Assembly: GCA_946184925.1 (NCBI GenBank)
Contig: CAMHHL010000008.1
Span: forward strand, 1-52,695
Source of the DNA: an uncultured Clostridia bacterium
Lineage (GTDB): Bacteria; Bacillota; Clostridia; Oscillospirales; Acutalibacteraceae
Reading direction: 5' to 3'
DNA: 52,695 nt
In this document: positions 34,118-42,565 of the stretch, one piece after another
How positions within the stretch are numbered: position 1 is the stretch's first letter
Layout: each line of letters starts with the position of its first letter
Notes under the pieces: model-generated
Seen by the model: the letters and a program-made list of their open reading frames with translations, nothing else
The model's database searches: none
What the model was told of the DNA's origin: nothing
Translations under genes and position numbers: made by a program

Positions 34118-34561
34118 TTAATGCTTTTCGGGTTTTGTATACTTAGCTGATCCAAAGCCAAGAATTAAAGAGAACAAGCCGGGAATGAAGAACAATCCGA
34201 TTTTGAAGCCTGTTCCCTTGCCGAAACAATTGCCCAGATGATGAACACGAAGAACCAGTCCGATGAAAGTAATAACAGCTATTATCACTGCTACAACAAA
34301 CTTAACGTTCTCATCAAAACCGTCCTCAAACAAATCGAGGACAAATTCTGTCGCTATAGCGCAAAGGTCAAGAATCAGCCAGATGTGACGCATTCCAATC
34401 ACGCGGTGCTCCACAAAAAGACTGTAAATCGGAATCAGAGATTTCCAGCCCTTCTCCCCCGCCTTTTTGAAAATTCGCCAATCACCTATAATAGTCAAAA
34501 TATAATTATCTGCCGCTAAAAACAAACAGATGATAAATAAAACCAGATAAAAAATATCCAT
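34118..34561 (-). CDS. DUF5684-like small membrane protein
   Basis: 147 aa with four predicted transmembrane helices. The pattern WRIFKKAGEKGWKSLIPIYSLF near the start and LGNCFGKGTGFKIGLFFIPGLFSLILGFG near the end fits DUF5684-type proteins, which often sit near signal peptidases. Function unknown. It follows the C39 peptidase gene by 14 nt and probably shares its transcript. Confidence 0.75.
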   Translation of the reverse strand: MDIFYLVLFIICLFLAADNYILTIIGDWRIFKKAGEKGWKSLIPIYSLFVEHRVIGMRHIWLILDLCAIATEFVLDLFEDGFDENVKFVVAVIIAVITFIGLVLRVHHLGNCFGKGTGFKIGLFFIPGLFSLILGFGSAKYTKPEKH

Positions 34562-34575
34562 CTCTATTATCTTCC

Positions 34576-35403
34576 TTATTCTTTCTCAAATACTATTGCC
34601 TGCATACCCATATCCTCGTAGCAGCTCTCGGAATCCTCTCTCGAGAAATGTCCGATATTGCCTGCTACGGAATCGGTGAAGATGAAATCCTTCTTATCAT
34701 AGCCTATAAGACCGAGACAGTGCTCGTTCTTAGGCCAGCTGAAGGTGTCGCCGATTTTATGAGTTGCGTTTTCATCGACATAATCGACAATCCATGTGAC
34801 ATATTCTTCGGGCTTCTCCATATATGCGTTGCCCCAAATCATTACCGGGTTGTCTTTTGAAACGTATTTTTTGCAGAGTTCATCGAGCGTCATACCGTCG
34901 ACGCGCTTTGCTCTGAGTTTAATATTTTTTGCTTTGAGATATTTGTTGATTGAGGTCTCCATAGCGGTGGAATATATGCCGTAGCCTTCCTTTATATCAC
35001 CGGCAAACGCGGAGCGGAGATCGGGACCGTGGCGAGCCCAGTCCTCGCCGTAATAGGAAATCGGTTGTTTTATGAGATAGTTCTCGGCAAAATCGACCTC
35101 GTCAAAATTCACTCCGTAATGAGTGAGAACCGACTTGCACGCGAAGGTCTCGCAGCCTGCCCAAAGGTCGGTCATACCCTGTGCCGTAACAGTCATACCC
35201 TTAATCTCATATGACTCGGGGTATTTTGAAGTTGTGATTTTTTTAATTTTGGTTGAGCCGGGCTGACACGCGCACCCTCTTATCAACAATATTATGCATA
35301 ACAACAAAAGTGCCGGAACACTGAGTATAACGCCTCGCCGGATATAGAGACGGATTTTACGCCGGCGGAGATACTCCTCGCGGCTCATTCTTCTTCCTGA
35401 CAT
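34576..35403 (-). CDS. Membrane-anchored C39-family (papain-like) cysteine peptidase
   Basis: 275 aa from MSGRRMSREEYL at 35403, chosen because AAAGAGG lies 5 nt upstream; the track ORF adds 11 residues. A basic tail and one transmembrane helix (about 22-42) precede a Peptidase_C39_2-type domain. C84 sits in AGCETFACKS, His in NEHCLGLIGYD and the following Asp in FTDSVAG complete the expected triad. Substrates of such exported proteins are unknown; peptide or wall cross-bridge cleavage is possible. It lies between an L,D-transpeptidase and a DUF5684-like gene, so an envelope role is likely. Confidence 0.85.
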   Translation of the reverse strand: MSGRRMSREEYLRRRKIRLYIRRGVILSVPALLLLCIILLIRGCACQPGSTKIKKITTSKYPESYEIKGMTVTAQGMTDLWAGCETFACKSVLTHYGVNFDEVDFAENYLIKQPISYYGEDWARHGPDLRSAFAGDIKEGYGIYSTAMETSINKYLKAKNIKLRAKRVDGMTLDELCKKYVSKDNPVMIWGNAYMEKPEEYVTWIVDYVDENATHKIGDTFSWPKNEHCLGLIGYDKKDFIFTDSVAGNIGHFSREDSESCYEDMGMQAIVFEKE

Positions 35404-35435
35404 AAGAACCTCTTTAAACGAATTAGGACAATACA

Positions 35436-35460
35436 AATAGGGCGGTAGCTCCGCCCTATT
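35436..35460 (-). terminator. Hairpin between the L,D-transpeptidase and C39 peptidase genes
   Basis: AATAGGGCGG / CCGCCCTATT with a 5-nt loop, two bases after the transpeptidase stop. The T tract is interrupted (ATTTGTATTG), and no promoter is visible before the C39 gene, so it may act as a partial terminator inside an operon. Confidence 0.6.
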
Positions 35461-35461
35461 A

Positions 35462-36946
35462 TTAATATACTATTACGGGCATTCCGACATAGCCCTTGGC
35501 GTAAACCTTCTTAACAGCATCAATCGGAGTGTTGACGCAGCCGTGAGAGCCGTTACCTCTATAGATTGTGCCGCCGTAGTTGGAGCGCCATGTGCTGTCG
35601 TGGATTCCCTGACCGTCGCTCGTAAATCCGAGCCAATAATTAACGGTAACATCCCACGAATCACCTCTGAGCCTTGCGGGCGAGGATCTGCTGATAACCT
35701 TGTGATGACCTTTTGTAGTGTCATGACCGCCGGGATTGCCGGTAACTACAGAAGTCTTAACATAAAGCTTGTTATCGACATACATCATCAAAGTCTGCTT
35801 TTCGATGCAAATCTGAACCCAAGTACCTCTCAGACCGCCGGGGACGGTCGGAACCTTCACGGTTGTGTATCCCTTGACGCTCTTAAACGGGCTTTTGTAG
35901 GTCTTGCCGTTGGTTTCTCTGATTGCTCTGACAGAGTAGACATATTCGCTTCCTGTCTTGAGCTTTTTGTCGGAGAACTTGTTTTTCTCTACGGTTTTGA
36001 TGAGCTTTTTGTTTCTGTAAACCTCATATTTATCGACAAACTTGTTCTCCTTCCACGAAATACGGAGGGAATTAAGAAGCGATTTGCTGTTTACAAGCTT
36101 TTCCGGAGCGGAAAGCTTTGTCATACCGCGAGCGGCAACGCCGTCGCCCACCTGAGTGATGGTCTGACCATCGCGCTTAGCGGAGACAAGATATCTGTAA
36201 ATTGCGCCTGATGAAAGCTTTTTGTCAACATATTCATCTACGAGATTGTTGACCTCGGAAACGGTTTTATACTCGCTGAATGTACCGTCGGGCTGTTCGT
36301 CGGAGCGCTGAATAACATATCCTGTCGCTCTCGGATTTTGAGTCCAGTTAAGCTTGAGCGAATGTGTTTTCCTCTCGGAGAGCGCAAACTCATCAACTTG
36401 CTCGGGCTTAGTCATGGCTGATGTTGTAACCTCCGGACTGCGAACGGAATAATCATCGAGAATACCGCAGGCATAAATCTTATAGTTATAGGCTGTAGCC
36501 TGACTGAGACCCTTGTCTGTAAAGCTGTTAACAGAAACAGTAGCACGCTTTTTATAAGCGGACATTGTGCCGTCGGGCTTTTCATCGGAACGATAAATAG
36601 CAAACTCTGTTGTTGATTCATCCTTATCCCATGAGAGCGAGATTGTATTGGTGCCGGATGACGCCACCTTAAAGCCGGAAACCGGGTCTACCTTGTAGGG
36701 CTTAACCGAAACAGGCTTTCCGAAGGTTACTCCGGCAGCCGCAATTCCGACAAATGAAGCTATCATCAAAAGAACTACAACAAGAAAAGAAATCTTGCCG
36801 AATTTATGTACACCGCGTTCCGCGGAGCCCTTACGCTCTTCGACCTTGACCTGACGGACATTTTCGGAATGAGCGGCGTGAGCAAGTGCGGAAGAATATG
36901 TATTATTAGCGGATTTAAAATGTTTCGCGTTCTGTGCGTGTTTCAT
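35462..36946 (-). CDS. Membrane-anchored L,D-transpeptidase with FN3 repeats
   Basis: 494 aa. Basic N-terminus, one transmembrane helix (53-73), then three fibronectin type III modules (about 85-185, 186-280, 281-370), and a C-terminal YkuD domain (about 378-494). The active-site pattern is IHDSTWR ... GNGSHGCVNTP with C470 as nucleophile. L,D-transpeptidases make 3-3 cross-links in peptidoglycan or attach proteins to it, and resist most beta-lactams. The FN3 stalk would hold the enzyme away from the membrane. GGGGAAG precedes the ATG. Confidence 0.92.
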   Translation of the reverse strand: MKHAQNAKHFKSANNTYSSALAHAAHSENVRQVKVEERKGSAERGVHKFGKISFLVVVLLMIASFVGIAAAGVTFGKPVSVKPYKVDPVSGFKVASSGTNTISLSWDKDESTTEFAIYRSDEKPDGTMSAYKKRATVSVNSFTDKGLSQATAYNYKIYACGILDDYSVRSPEVTTSAMTKPEQVDEFALSERKTHSLKLNWTQNPRATGYVIQRSDEQPDGTFSEYKTVSEVNNLVDEYVDKKLSSGAIYRYLVSAKRDGQTITQVGDGVAARGMTKLSAPEKLVNSKSLLNSLRISWKENKFVDKYEVYRNKKLIKTVEKNKFSDKKLKTGSEYVYSVRAIRETNGKTYKSPFKSVKGYTTVKVPTVPGGLRGTWVQICIEKQTLMMYVDNKLYVKTSVVTGNPGGHDTTKGHHKVISRSSPARLRGDSWDVTVNYWLGFTSDGQGIHDSTWRSNYGGTIYRGNGSHGCVNTPIDAVKKVYAKGYVGMPVIVY

Positions 36947-36981
36947 ATATCCACTTCCCCTATTTACATTATTGCTCTATA

Positions 36982-37010
36982 ATTTTAAATAATCGGAGTT
37001 CTTTTGTCAA
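36982..37010 (-). promoter_or_regulatory. Promoter of the L,D-transpeptidase operon
   Basis: Minus strand TTGACA, 17-nt spacer, TAAAAT. Near-consensus. The rest of 36947-37169 is A/T-rich with nothing else I can support. Confidence 0.75.
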
Positions 37011-37169
37011 TATGAAAAACCAAAAAGCAAATTTTATAAAACGCAGTTTTTTTGTGACAATTGACAGAGGTTTTAAAAATTTTTTGGCATTTTCACCAAA
37101 AAACAACCTGTAGTGGATAAAGCTGCATAAAAGCACAAGATATTTGAACTTCAAAAGCTAAAGGTAAAA

Positions 37170-37198
37170 GAAAAGGTGCCGCGATTGCAGCACCTTTT
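37170..37198 (-). terminator. Terminator of the 167-aa lipoprotein gene
   Basis: AAAAGGTGC-x-GC / GC-x-GCACCTTTT stem; the minus strand continues TTTTCTTTTAC. Confidence 0.8.
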
Positions 37199-37207
37199 AC
37201 GATTTAA

Positions 37208-37711
37208 TTATTCAGCTTCCTTTACGACTTCAACCTTGTCGGCAGGAACCATAAGCTTGCGTGCTCCGATATCGTCAACCTTGAGGATACCTGTCAAGGT
37301 AACCTTTGCGTCATCGGCGGGATAATCATCAGGGAAGTTGCCCCCGATAAGCTCCCATGAACAGCCTCTGCCGTTACCGTCCTTATCCTCTTCAAGAATA
37401 GTGCAGTTGCTATTTCTGTGCTCGCTTTTGCCGGTAATCTTGATGATTTTGTCATCATATTTGTTCTCGCCCCAGCCTTCAAGGAATTCAACCATAGCGT
37501 CAAAGTCGCCGTCCTCGATTGTGAGGTCAACCTTTGAAAAATCAACGTTGCTGAAATCGGAAGAATCCGCAGCAGCTGTTGTCTCTTCAACCTTGCTTGA
37601 AGTTGAAGCGGTGTCGTCAGCTTTCTTCTCTCCGCCGCCGCAGGAAGCGAAAAGACTAACGCTGAGCGCGAGCACCATTGCAAGCGCCAATACTGATAAT
37701 AATTTTTTCAT
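37208..37711 (-). CDS. Lipoprotein of unknown function with possible OB-fold domain
   Basis: 167 aa. A lipoprotein signal peptide ends in LFASC (Cys24), followed by a Ser/Thr/Glu-rich linker to about residue 58. The C-terminal ~100 residues alternate strands (IIKITGKSEH, CSWELIGGNF, KVTLTGILKVDD, KLMVPADKVEVV) in the manner of small OB-fold or tRNA_anti-like periplasmic domains; that fold call is a guess. Two cysteines (NCTILEE and GCSWEL) could form a disulphide. AGGAGG precedes the ATG. It lies 42 nt after the ttcA-like gene and may share its transcript. Confidence 0.75.
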   Translation of the reverse strand: MKKLLSVLALAMVLALSVSLFASCGGGEKKADDTASTSSKVEETTAAADSSDFSNVDFSKVDLTIEDGDFDAMVEFLEGWGENKYDDKIIKITGKSEHRNSNCTILEEDKDGNGRGCSWELIGGNFPDDYPADDAKVTLTGILKVDDIGARKLMVPADKVEVVKEAE

Positions 37712-37753
37712 AATAGTCCTCCTATAAAAATATATTTACGGCATAGCCGCAGT

Positions 37754-38605
37754 TTACGTATTTTTGCCGTAGCTCTCGAGGAACGAACGGGTTTCTCCGC
37801 CGGTTTTGATTCCGGGGAATGTGTCAACATGTACATTATGCAGACTGTTGAAAATACTCTTTTCGATGTTAGGATTGGATTTTTTGAGCTCTTTAATCAA
37901 GAGCTTAATCTCCTGACGCTTGCTCTCGCCTATTCCGTTCGGGTCGGCGGCGCTGCGCTCGGTCACGCGGCAGGCGCAGTTGAGGAACTCGAGATTGTTA
38001 TAGTTCTTCCACGCAATGATGTCGTCCTCGCGGATTTTGTACATCGGGCGAATGAGCTCCATTCCCTCGTAGTTCTTGCTTCTGAGCTTTGGAATCATAC
38101 CTTGGAGCTGAGCGCCGTAGAACATCGACATTACAGTGGTTTCAATAACATCGGAGAAGTGATGACCGAGAGCGATTTTGTTGCAGCCTAAAGCAGAAGC
38201 ATTCTTGTAGAGGTAGCCGCGGCGCATACGCGCGCAGAGATAGCAGGGGTATTTTTCGGCGTTATCAGCAATCTCAAAAATATCGGTCTCGAAGATATTG
38301 AGCGGTATGCCGAGCAGCGAAGCGTTATTCTCAATCTTGGCTCGGTTTTCGGGAGTATAGCCGGGATCCATCGCGAGAAATACAACCTCAAACGGAAAGT
38401 CGGAATGGCGCTGCAAAAGCTGCATTAGCTTTGCGAGGAGCATACTGTCCTTTCCGCCGGAAATGCAGACGGCAATCCTGTCGCCTTCCGCAATGAGCTC
38501 ATATTCCTTGACCGCTGAGATGAACTTTGTCCAAATTCTCTTGCGATATGTTTTTGTGATACTTCGCTCAACCTGAGCGGCAAAATCCGTCGAAGCGTTA
38601 TCCAT
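37754..38605 (-). CDS. TtcA-family PP-loop ATPase, tRNA thiolation-type enzyme
   Basis: 283 aa from MDNASTDFAA at 38605, with GGGGG just upstream; the track start adds 21 residues. The PP-loop SGGKDS (49-54) activates the substrate by adenylation. C121-x-x-C124 in CYLCARMRR and C210/C212 in LNCAC are the cysteines that in TtcA hold an iron-sulfur cluster. GHHFSDVIET is the second family motif. TtcA makes 2-thiocytidine at tRNA position 32, but Firmicute members can serve other reactions, so the exact substrate is open. Confidence 0.82.
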   Translation of the reverse strand: MDNASTDFAAQVERSITKTYRKRIWTKFISAVKEYELIAEGDRIAVCISGGKDSMLLAKLMQLLQRHSDFPFEVVFLAMDPGYTPENRAKIENNASLLGIPLNIFETDIFEIADNAEKYPCYLCARMRRGYLYKNASALGCNKIALGHHFSDVIETTVMSMFYGAQLQGMIPKLRSKNYEGMELIRPMYKIREDDIIAWKNYNNLEFLNCACRVTERSAADPNGIGESKRQEIKLLIKELKKSNPNIEKSIFNSLHNVHVDTFPGIKTGGETRSFLESYGKNT

Positions 38606-38625
38606 ATTATCCCCCTGTCTCGTAT

Positions 38626-38654
38626 ATTTTAGCAGAACAGAGTGTATATTGCAA
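38626..38654 (-). promoter_or_regulatory. Promoter of the ttcA-like gene
   Basis: Minus strand TTGCAA, 17-nt spacer, TAAAAT. Confidence 0.65.
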
Positions 38655-38686
38655 TAATAATTATGCATTAAAATCCAATATTTGTC

Positions 38687-38704
38687 ACTGTCATTTGTGA
38701 CAGT
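38687..38704. promoter_or_regulatory. Operator-like palindrome ACTGTCA-TTTG-TGACAGT
   Basis: Perfect 7-bp arms with a 4-nt centre, about 32 nt upstream of the -35 of the ttcA-like gene. An overlapping TGTCAC / GTGACA pair gives it a TGTCACTGTCA repeat character. Confidence 0.5.
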
Positions 38705-38730
38705 AATGAGAATATATTTCTAATACGGAA

Positions 38731-38756
38731 AAAAGCCAACCCGACCGGATTGGCTT
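38731..38756 (-). terminator. Terminator of the 76-aa membrane protein gene
   Basis: AAGCCAA-x-CCG / CGG-x-TTGGCTT stem followed on the minus strand by TTTTTT. Confidence 0.7.
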
Positions 38757-38779
38757 AACTATCTGCAAACAAGATGTCA

Positions 38780-39010
38780 TTATTTGGTGCATTTGCCGGC
38801 AAGCTTCATGAGCTTGTCGCGATTTATGTAGGCAATGCAGCCTGCTGCCGCGACAGTACCGATAACCGCAACACGTCTCACTTTTTTAATTGCGCGGCGT
38901 CTAAGCTCCTTTTTGACTTCTCTTCTGACGGTTTCCTTGATTGACTCGGCAATGGCGTGTTTTACCTCGGAAGCCTCAGACTTTACGACATTCTTTACTG
39001 CTTCGTTCAT
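38780..39010 (-). CDS. Small single-pass membrane protein, strongly basic
   Basis: 76 aa. Residues 1-45 form a Lys/Arg/Glu-rich amphipathic helix (KETVRREVKKELRRRAIKKVRR), followed by one short membrane helix (VAVIGTVAAAGCIAYI) and a basic end. Unknown family. GGAAAGGT precedes the ATG. It lies 80 nt after the GntR-type regulator gene, in the position where YtrA-like operons usually encode the regulated membrane genes, so it may be a target of that regulator. Confidence 0.65.
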   Translation of the reverse strand: MNEAVKNVVKSEASEVKHAIAESIKETVRREVKKELRRRAIKKVRRVAVIGTVAAAGCIAYINRDKLMKLAGKCTK

Positions 39011-39046
39011 AATTCAATACCTTTCCGCCCACAACGGGTAATTTTA

Positions 39047-39083
39047 TCAATCATTCCCGCAGTGGGCAACACTGAATGATTGA
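39047..39083 (-). promoter_or_regulatory. Intergenic hairpin between gntR and the small membrane gene
   Basis: TCAATCATT ... AATGATTGA arms with an inner CAGTG / CACTG stem. There is no T run, so it is more likely an mRNA processing or stability element than a full terminator. Confidence 0.45.
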
Positions 39084-39090
39084 GAGAAGA

Positions 39091-39465
39091 TTATTTTTCG
39101 TTAGGTTTATAATACTCAGCAACCATCTTTTGAAGGTCTTCAACAGTATATCTGAGGCGTCGCGCCTCCTCAAGAGCCGCCTTGATGTAACGTTCCTTAT
39201 AGGTACTGCGGCGCTCCTTGATGAGCTTATCGACTGCACCCTCTGCAACGAACATTCCGATTCCGCGCTTTTTGAAAACAATCCCCTCGGAAACAAGCAC
39301 GTTTATTCCCTTGTTGACAGTGGCTATGTTTATGTCGTTATCCTTGGCAATCTGGGTTGTTGAGGCAATCTGCTCGCCTTCCCTGACATCGCCGGAAAGA
39401 ATATGATCCTTTATCCCCTCGGCAATGCGGGCAAAAATCGGAATATTTTCATTTATAACGTTCAT
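39091..39465 (-). CDS. GntR-family transcriptional regulator, YtrA subfamily
   Basis: 124 aa: an N-terminal winged helix (about 8-76, IFARIAEGIKDHILSG ... TTQIAKDNDINIATVNKGINVLVSEGIVFKKRGIGMFV) and a short C-terminal dimerisation helix region, as in YtrA proteins. YtrA regulators usually repress an adjacent transporter or membrane operon and themselves. A perfect 9-bp dyad covers its own promoter. AGGAGG precedes the ATG. Confidence 0.9.
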   Translation of the reverse strand: MNVINENIPIFARIAEGIKDHILSGDVREGEQIASTTQIAKDNDINIATVNKGINVLVSEGIVFKKRGIGMFVAEGAVDKLIKERRSTYKERYIKAALEEARRLRYTVEDLQKMVAEYYKPNEK

Positions 39466-39488
39466 GGGCTCCTCCTGAAAATCGGTTA

Positions 39489-39515
39489 AATAGTTAAATG
39501 CTTAACTTAACTATT
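39489..39515. promoter_or_regulatory. Operator dyad AATAGTTAA-N9-TTAACTATT
   Basis: Perfect 9-bp arms directly downstream of the gntR -10 box, over the expected transcription start. It is a strong candidate for autorepression by the GntR protein. Confidence 0.7.
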
Positions 39516-39544
39516 ATTATATTACTAAAGCAATGAAAAGTCAA
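39516..39544 (-). promoter_or_regulatory. Promoter of the gntR operon
   Basis: Minus strand TTGACT, 17-nt spacer, TATAAT. Confidence 0.8.
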
Positions 39545-39581
39545 GCAATACCGAATAATCATCAGGTGAAATAAAATAACC

Positions 39582-41414
39582 TCAGCCCTTATAATAAATC
39601 GCGAGAACAGTCAGGTCATCCGACTGCGGAGCGGAGCCGGTGAACTTGAGAACATCCTTCTTGACTGCGGTGCACATTTCCTCCGAGTTTTTAAAATTAC
39701 CGCGCGAAACAGCCTTGAGAAGTCTGTCTTCGCCATAGAGCTCCTCAGCGGTGTTTTGCGCCTCGGTGACGCCGTCGGTATAGAGGAAAACAGCGTCTCC
39801 TTTGTCGAGCTTGAGCTCGTGCTTGCGATACTGCATACCCTCCATCGCGCCGAGCGAAAGATTAGGCTTGCAAACAGCGTAGGAACAATCGCCGTCGCTC
39901 TTGCGGATAATGGGATGGCAGTGACCTGCGTTCGAGAAGTCGATCTCGCCTGTGTCCGTGTTGAGAATACCAAGCCAGAGTGTGACGAACATATCCTCAT
40001 TGTTACCCTCGCAGAGTATGCTGTTCGCAATGTTCATAACCTCATTTACCTCTCTGCGCGACTGGGCAAGAGATTTGACAACAGCCTTTGCCTTCATCAT
40101 AAACAGCGCGGCAGGAATCCCCTTGTCGGAAACATCAGCCATTATAAAAGCGAGCTTGTTTTCGTCTATGAAGAAGAAATCGTAGAAATCTCCGCCGACC
40201 ATTTTTGCGGTTGTCATTGAGGCAAAGATGTCGATATCTGTTCTGTCGGGGAACGCTGGGAATTCATTCGGAAGCGCGGAAAGCTGAATTGAGCTTGCAA
40301 ACTTGAGTTCTCTGTCAAGGCGTGCAGCCTCGCGCGCGATATATTCCTTCAATGTGTCGACTGTTGAATTTATGTCGTCGGAAAGCTGTGAGAACTCTAT
40401 GTTGCCTCGGACATCTATGACGGTGTCAAGGTTTCCGGCGGTAATTTCGGCAAGCCCGTCGTTCACCTTGCGTATATTATCAACGATAAGCTTTCTGCTT
40501 AGATCATTTACTCGGAAGAACATCACAACAAGCAGCAAAAGAACAAGCACGCTGATGATGCTCAGAATGATATACCATCTTGAAAAGCTCTCTGACGTTG
40601 GAACAGCGCTGAAGAAATATATTTCCTCGGAAATGACGCACATCATATAATACTCTTCGCCGTTAATCGTTGCGGTAAACACCTTGTCGGGTTCTACCTC
40701 CGATAATGAGGCAACTCCGAAATCCTCAGTGGTTTTATAGTTTGAGTTGTGAGGTGCGCTGAGGATTTTTCCTTTGTTGTCACAAACAATGCAAAAGCCG
40801 CTCTCACCCACCAGCGTAAATTTTGTACTGTCGGTAACGAACATTACAAGAGATTGATAGTATGATTCAAAGCTGACGCCGACAACAACAAAATCGCCGT
40901 TTTCAAGCGGAATTCCGGCATAGCTATACAAATCGTCTCCGAGAAGCTTATCTTTGAAGAAATCTGTTTTCACATAATCCTTCTCCTTATTCAGAAGCTT
41001 GCCGAACACGGATGTGTTTTCATTACCGAGAATATTTAAGCCGATGCATTTTTTCTCGCTCGAGCAAACAACCTTGCCGTTTGAATCGACAACATCGACA
41101 ACAGCGGTGGAAAGATTTTTAGTCGCTTCCTTCAGGGACGAAACTGTAATTTGGTCGGCGGTATTGATATCTTCGGCAATAATCTCAGCTCTTATTCGCA
41201 TGACAGAATCAATATTATAGCTGATTCCGTCGGTGATGCGATTGATTTGCTTTTTGAGCATTGACTCGTTCGCTCGTCTGACAAAAAATGTCAGCGAAAC
41301 GATAACTATGAAAAATGCAACAAGAAAAATTATTATTGTAGTTTTGAGAAGGCGAAGCCGAAAGACCGTAGAAATTTTCCTTAGCTTTTTCCCTTGTTTT
41401 AATGAAGCGCTCAT
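39582..41414 (-). CDS. Sensor PP2C-type serine phosphatase with large double-Cache-like outer domain and HAMP
   Basis: 610 aa. Transmembrane helices at about 27-47 and 281-303 bracket a ~230-residue outer region that looks like a dCache sensor (SSEKKCIGLNILGNE, SYAGIPLENGDFVVVGVSF, IVCDNKGKILSAP). HAMP and a coiled coil follow, then PP2C with MVGGDFYDFFFIDENK, ADVSDKGIPAALFM, NAGHCHP, LYTDGVTEAQ and QSDDLTVL. The usual Gly of DVSGKG is Asp here. It is the most divergent of the four phosphatases in the window and has no kinase or STAS gene beside it. GGGAGG precedes the ATG. Confidence 0.92.
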   Translation of the reverse strand: MSASLKQGKKLRKISTVFRLRLLKTTIIIFLVAFFIVIVSLTFFVRRANESMLKKQINRITDGISYNIDSVMRIRAEIIAEDINTADQITVSSLKEATKNLSTAVVDVVDSNGKVVCSSEKKCIGLNILGNENTSVFGKLLNKEKDYVKTDFFKDKLLGDDLYSYAGIPLENGDFVVVGVSFESYYQSLVMFVTDSTKFTLVGESGFCIVCDNKGKILSAPHNSNYKTTEDFGVASLSEVEPDKVFTATINGEEYYMMCVISEEIYFFSAVPTSESFSRWYIILSIISVLVLLLLVVMFFRVNDLSRKLIVDNIRKVNDGLAEITAGNLDTVIDVRGNIEFSQLSDDINSTVDTLKEYIAREAARLDRELKFASSIQLSALPNEFPAFPDRTDIDIFASMTTAKMVGGDFYDFFFIDENKLAFIMADVSDKGIPAALFMMKAKAVVKSLAQSRREVNEVMNIANSILCEGNNEDMFVTLWLGILNTDTGEIDFSNAGHCHPIIRKSDGDCSYAVCKPNLSLGAMEGMQYRKHELKLDKGDAVFLYTDGVTEAQNTAEELYGEDRLLKAVSRGNFKNSEEMCTAVKKDVLKFTGSAPQSDDLTVLAIYYKG

Positions 41415-41442
41415 GCTCTAACCTCCCGGTCAGTATGACAAC

Positions 41443-41471
41443 ATTATACTTGATGATATGAATTATTTCAA
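41443..41471 (-). promoter_or_regulatory. Promoter of the dCache PP2C gene
   Basis: Minus strand TTGAAA, 17-nt spacer, TATAAT. Confidence 0.75.
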
Positions 41472-41510
41472 GTCTTTTAAAGCCTTTCGAGACAGGAATA
41501 CGCAACGAAT

Positions 41511-41541
41511 AAGCCTGCCCGGATTATTTTCGGACAGGCTT
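41511..41541 (-). terminator. Terminator of the 295-aa membrane protein gene
   Basis: AAGCCTG-x-CCG / CGG-x-CAGGCTT stem just past the stop at 41554. The T tract is short. Confidence 0.65.
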
Positions 41542-41553
41542 TGAATATTAATA

Positions 41554-42441
41554 CTATTTTATTTCCTCAAGCTTGATTTCAGTCTCCTGAATATCCAGAT
41601 TATAACGGTATTCCTTTTTGCCGTCTTTGATGACAAGCTCGGTTTTGCCGTATTTGTTGGCATTGATAACCATAACCGGATCGTCGCCATGATTCTGAAA
41701 ATCAATCGTTGCGAGAGAATCGTCCTTCAGCTCGACAACAGCCGCGGAACTGAGCTTCGGAAGCTCATCGGAAACAATGCGTGAGATATTGGCTTGCATC
41801 AGTGTCTGCGACATAATGAACAATACTATAACAACAACTACCGGAACGGCAATTCCGACGAGACGCTTTTTCCAATCGTCAAAGAAGGCGTAAATATAGA
41901 GCAGAATCTGCGCAAAGCAGAAAATCATAGCGATAATCATCTTCGGCGGATTTTTGAGCGTCGCGGTGAAAAAACCGAACCCCATAGACGCAAGTGCGGC
42001 AAAAACAGGGGCAAAAATAAGCAGACTGAGCCAGTTTTTCTTCTTAATAAACCATCCGACAAACGCCATGGGGAAAGTGAACAGCGTCCAGATGAACCAG
42101 TAGTAATAGTAATTGAAAAGTCCCCAGCCCAAATCGGCGAAGGGCACCTGAAAAAGATAAATCAGCGGTTGGCTAATCAGAAAAAACACAAAGGTTTTCA
42201 GAGCTGATTCGAGGGGCTTTTTACAATTAGACATTATAATAACGGCAAAGAGTATCCACGCTTCAAAGGTGGCGCCTATATTGCGGATTGAAGTATCCTT
42301 GAACACCGGAATCACCATAACCGCTGCGGTGACTGCCGCTGACGCTACCGCAAAGATAATAACCGCAAGCCAGCTCATGTTAATTCCGCCGAACAGCTTA
42401 TCGCATGCTCTGCGGAAAATATTTTTGTTAGTTGTTTCCAT
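41554..42441 (-). CDS. Multipass membrane protein with outer C-terminal domain, unknown function
   Basis: 295 aa. About seven transmembrane helices in residues 20-210 (loops contain SNCKKPLES and FIKKKNWLS) are followed by a ~85-residue soluble domain of alternating strands (AAVVELKDDSLATIDFQNH, PVMVINANKYGKTELVIKDG) that resembles a small Ig-like or BIG-like fold. Unrecognised family. GGAGGTAAAG precedes the ATG, a consensus promoter is upstream and a hairpin downstream, so it is a stand-alone gene. Confidence 0.75.
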   Translation of the reverse strand: METTNKNIFRRACDKLFGGINMSWLAVIIFAVASAAVTAAVMVIPVFKDTSIRNIGATFEAWILFAVIIMSNCKKPLESALKTFVFFLISQPLIYLFQVPFADLGWGLFNYYYYWFIWTLFTFPMAFVGWFIKKKNWLSLLIFAPVFAALASMGFGFFTATLKNPPKMIIAMIFCFAQILLYIYAFFDDWKKRLVGIAVPVVVVIVLFIMSQTLMQANISRIVSDELPKLSSAAVVELKDDSLATIDFQNHGDDPVMVINANKYGKTELVIKDGKKEYRYNLDIQETEIKLEEIK

Positions 42442-42466
42442 TTCTTTACCTCCGTTATTTTGCTGT

Positions 42467-42495
42467 ATTATAGCATATCATTCACTATATTTCAA
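42467..42495 (-). promoter_or_regulatory. Promoter of the 295-aa membrane protein
   Basis: Minus strand TTGAAA, 17-nt spacer, TATAAT. Confidence 0.75.
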
Positions 42496-42525
42496 CTAAG
42501 CAATCGATGATTACATAAAGGAAAC

Positions 42526-42550
42526 CGCAGCCGGAACACTACCGGTTGCG
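42526..42550 (-). terminator. Terminator after the FF-repeat membrane protein gene
   Basis: CGCAGCCGG / CCGGTTGCG with a 7-nt loop; the minus strand continues TTTCCTTT. Confidence 0.65.
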
Positions 42551-42565
42551 ATTGTTTTTCATAAT

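Noticed and set aside
36969-37154. 61-aa ORF in the gap upstream of the L,D-transpeptidase
   Set aside because: It lies antisense to nothing useful but overlaps the promoter, has no ribosome site and has an A/T-driven composition.
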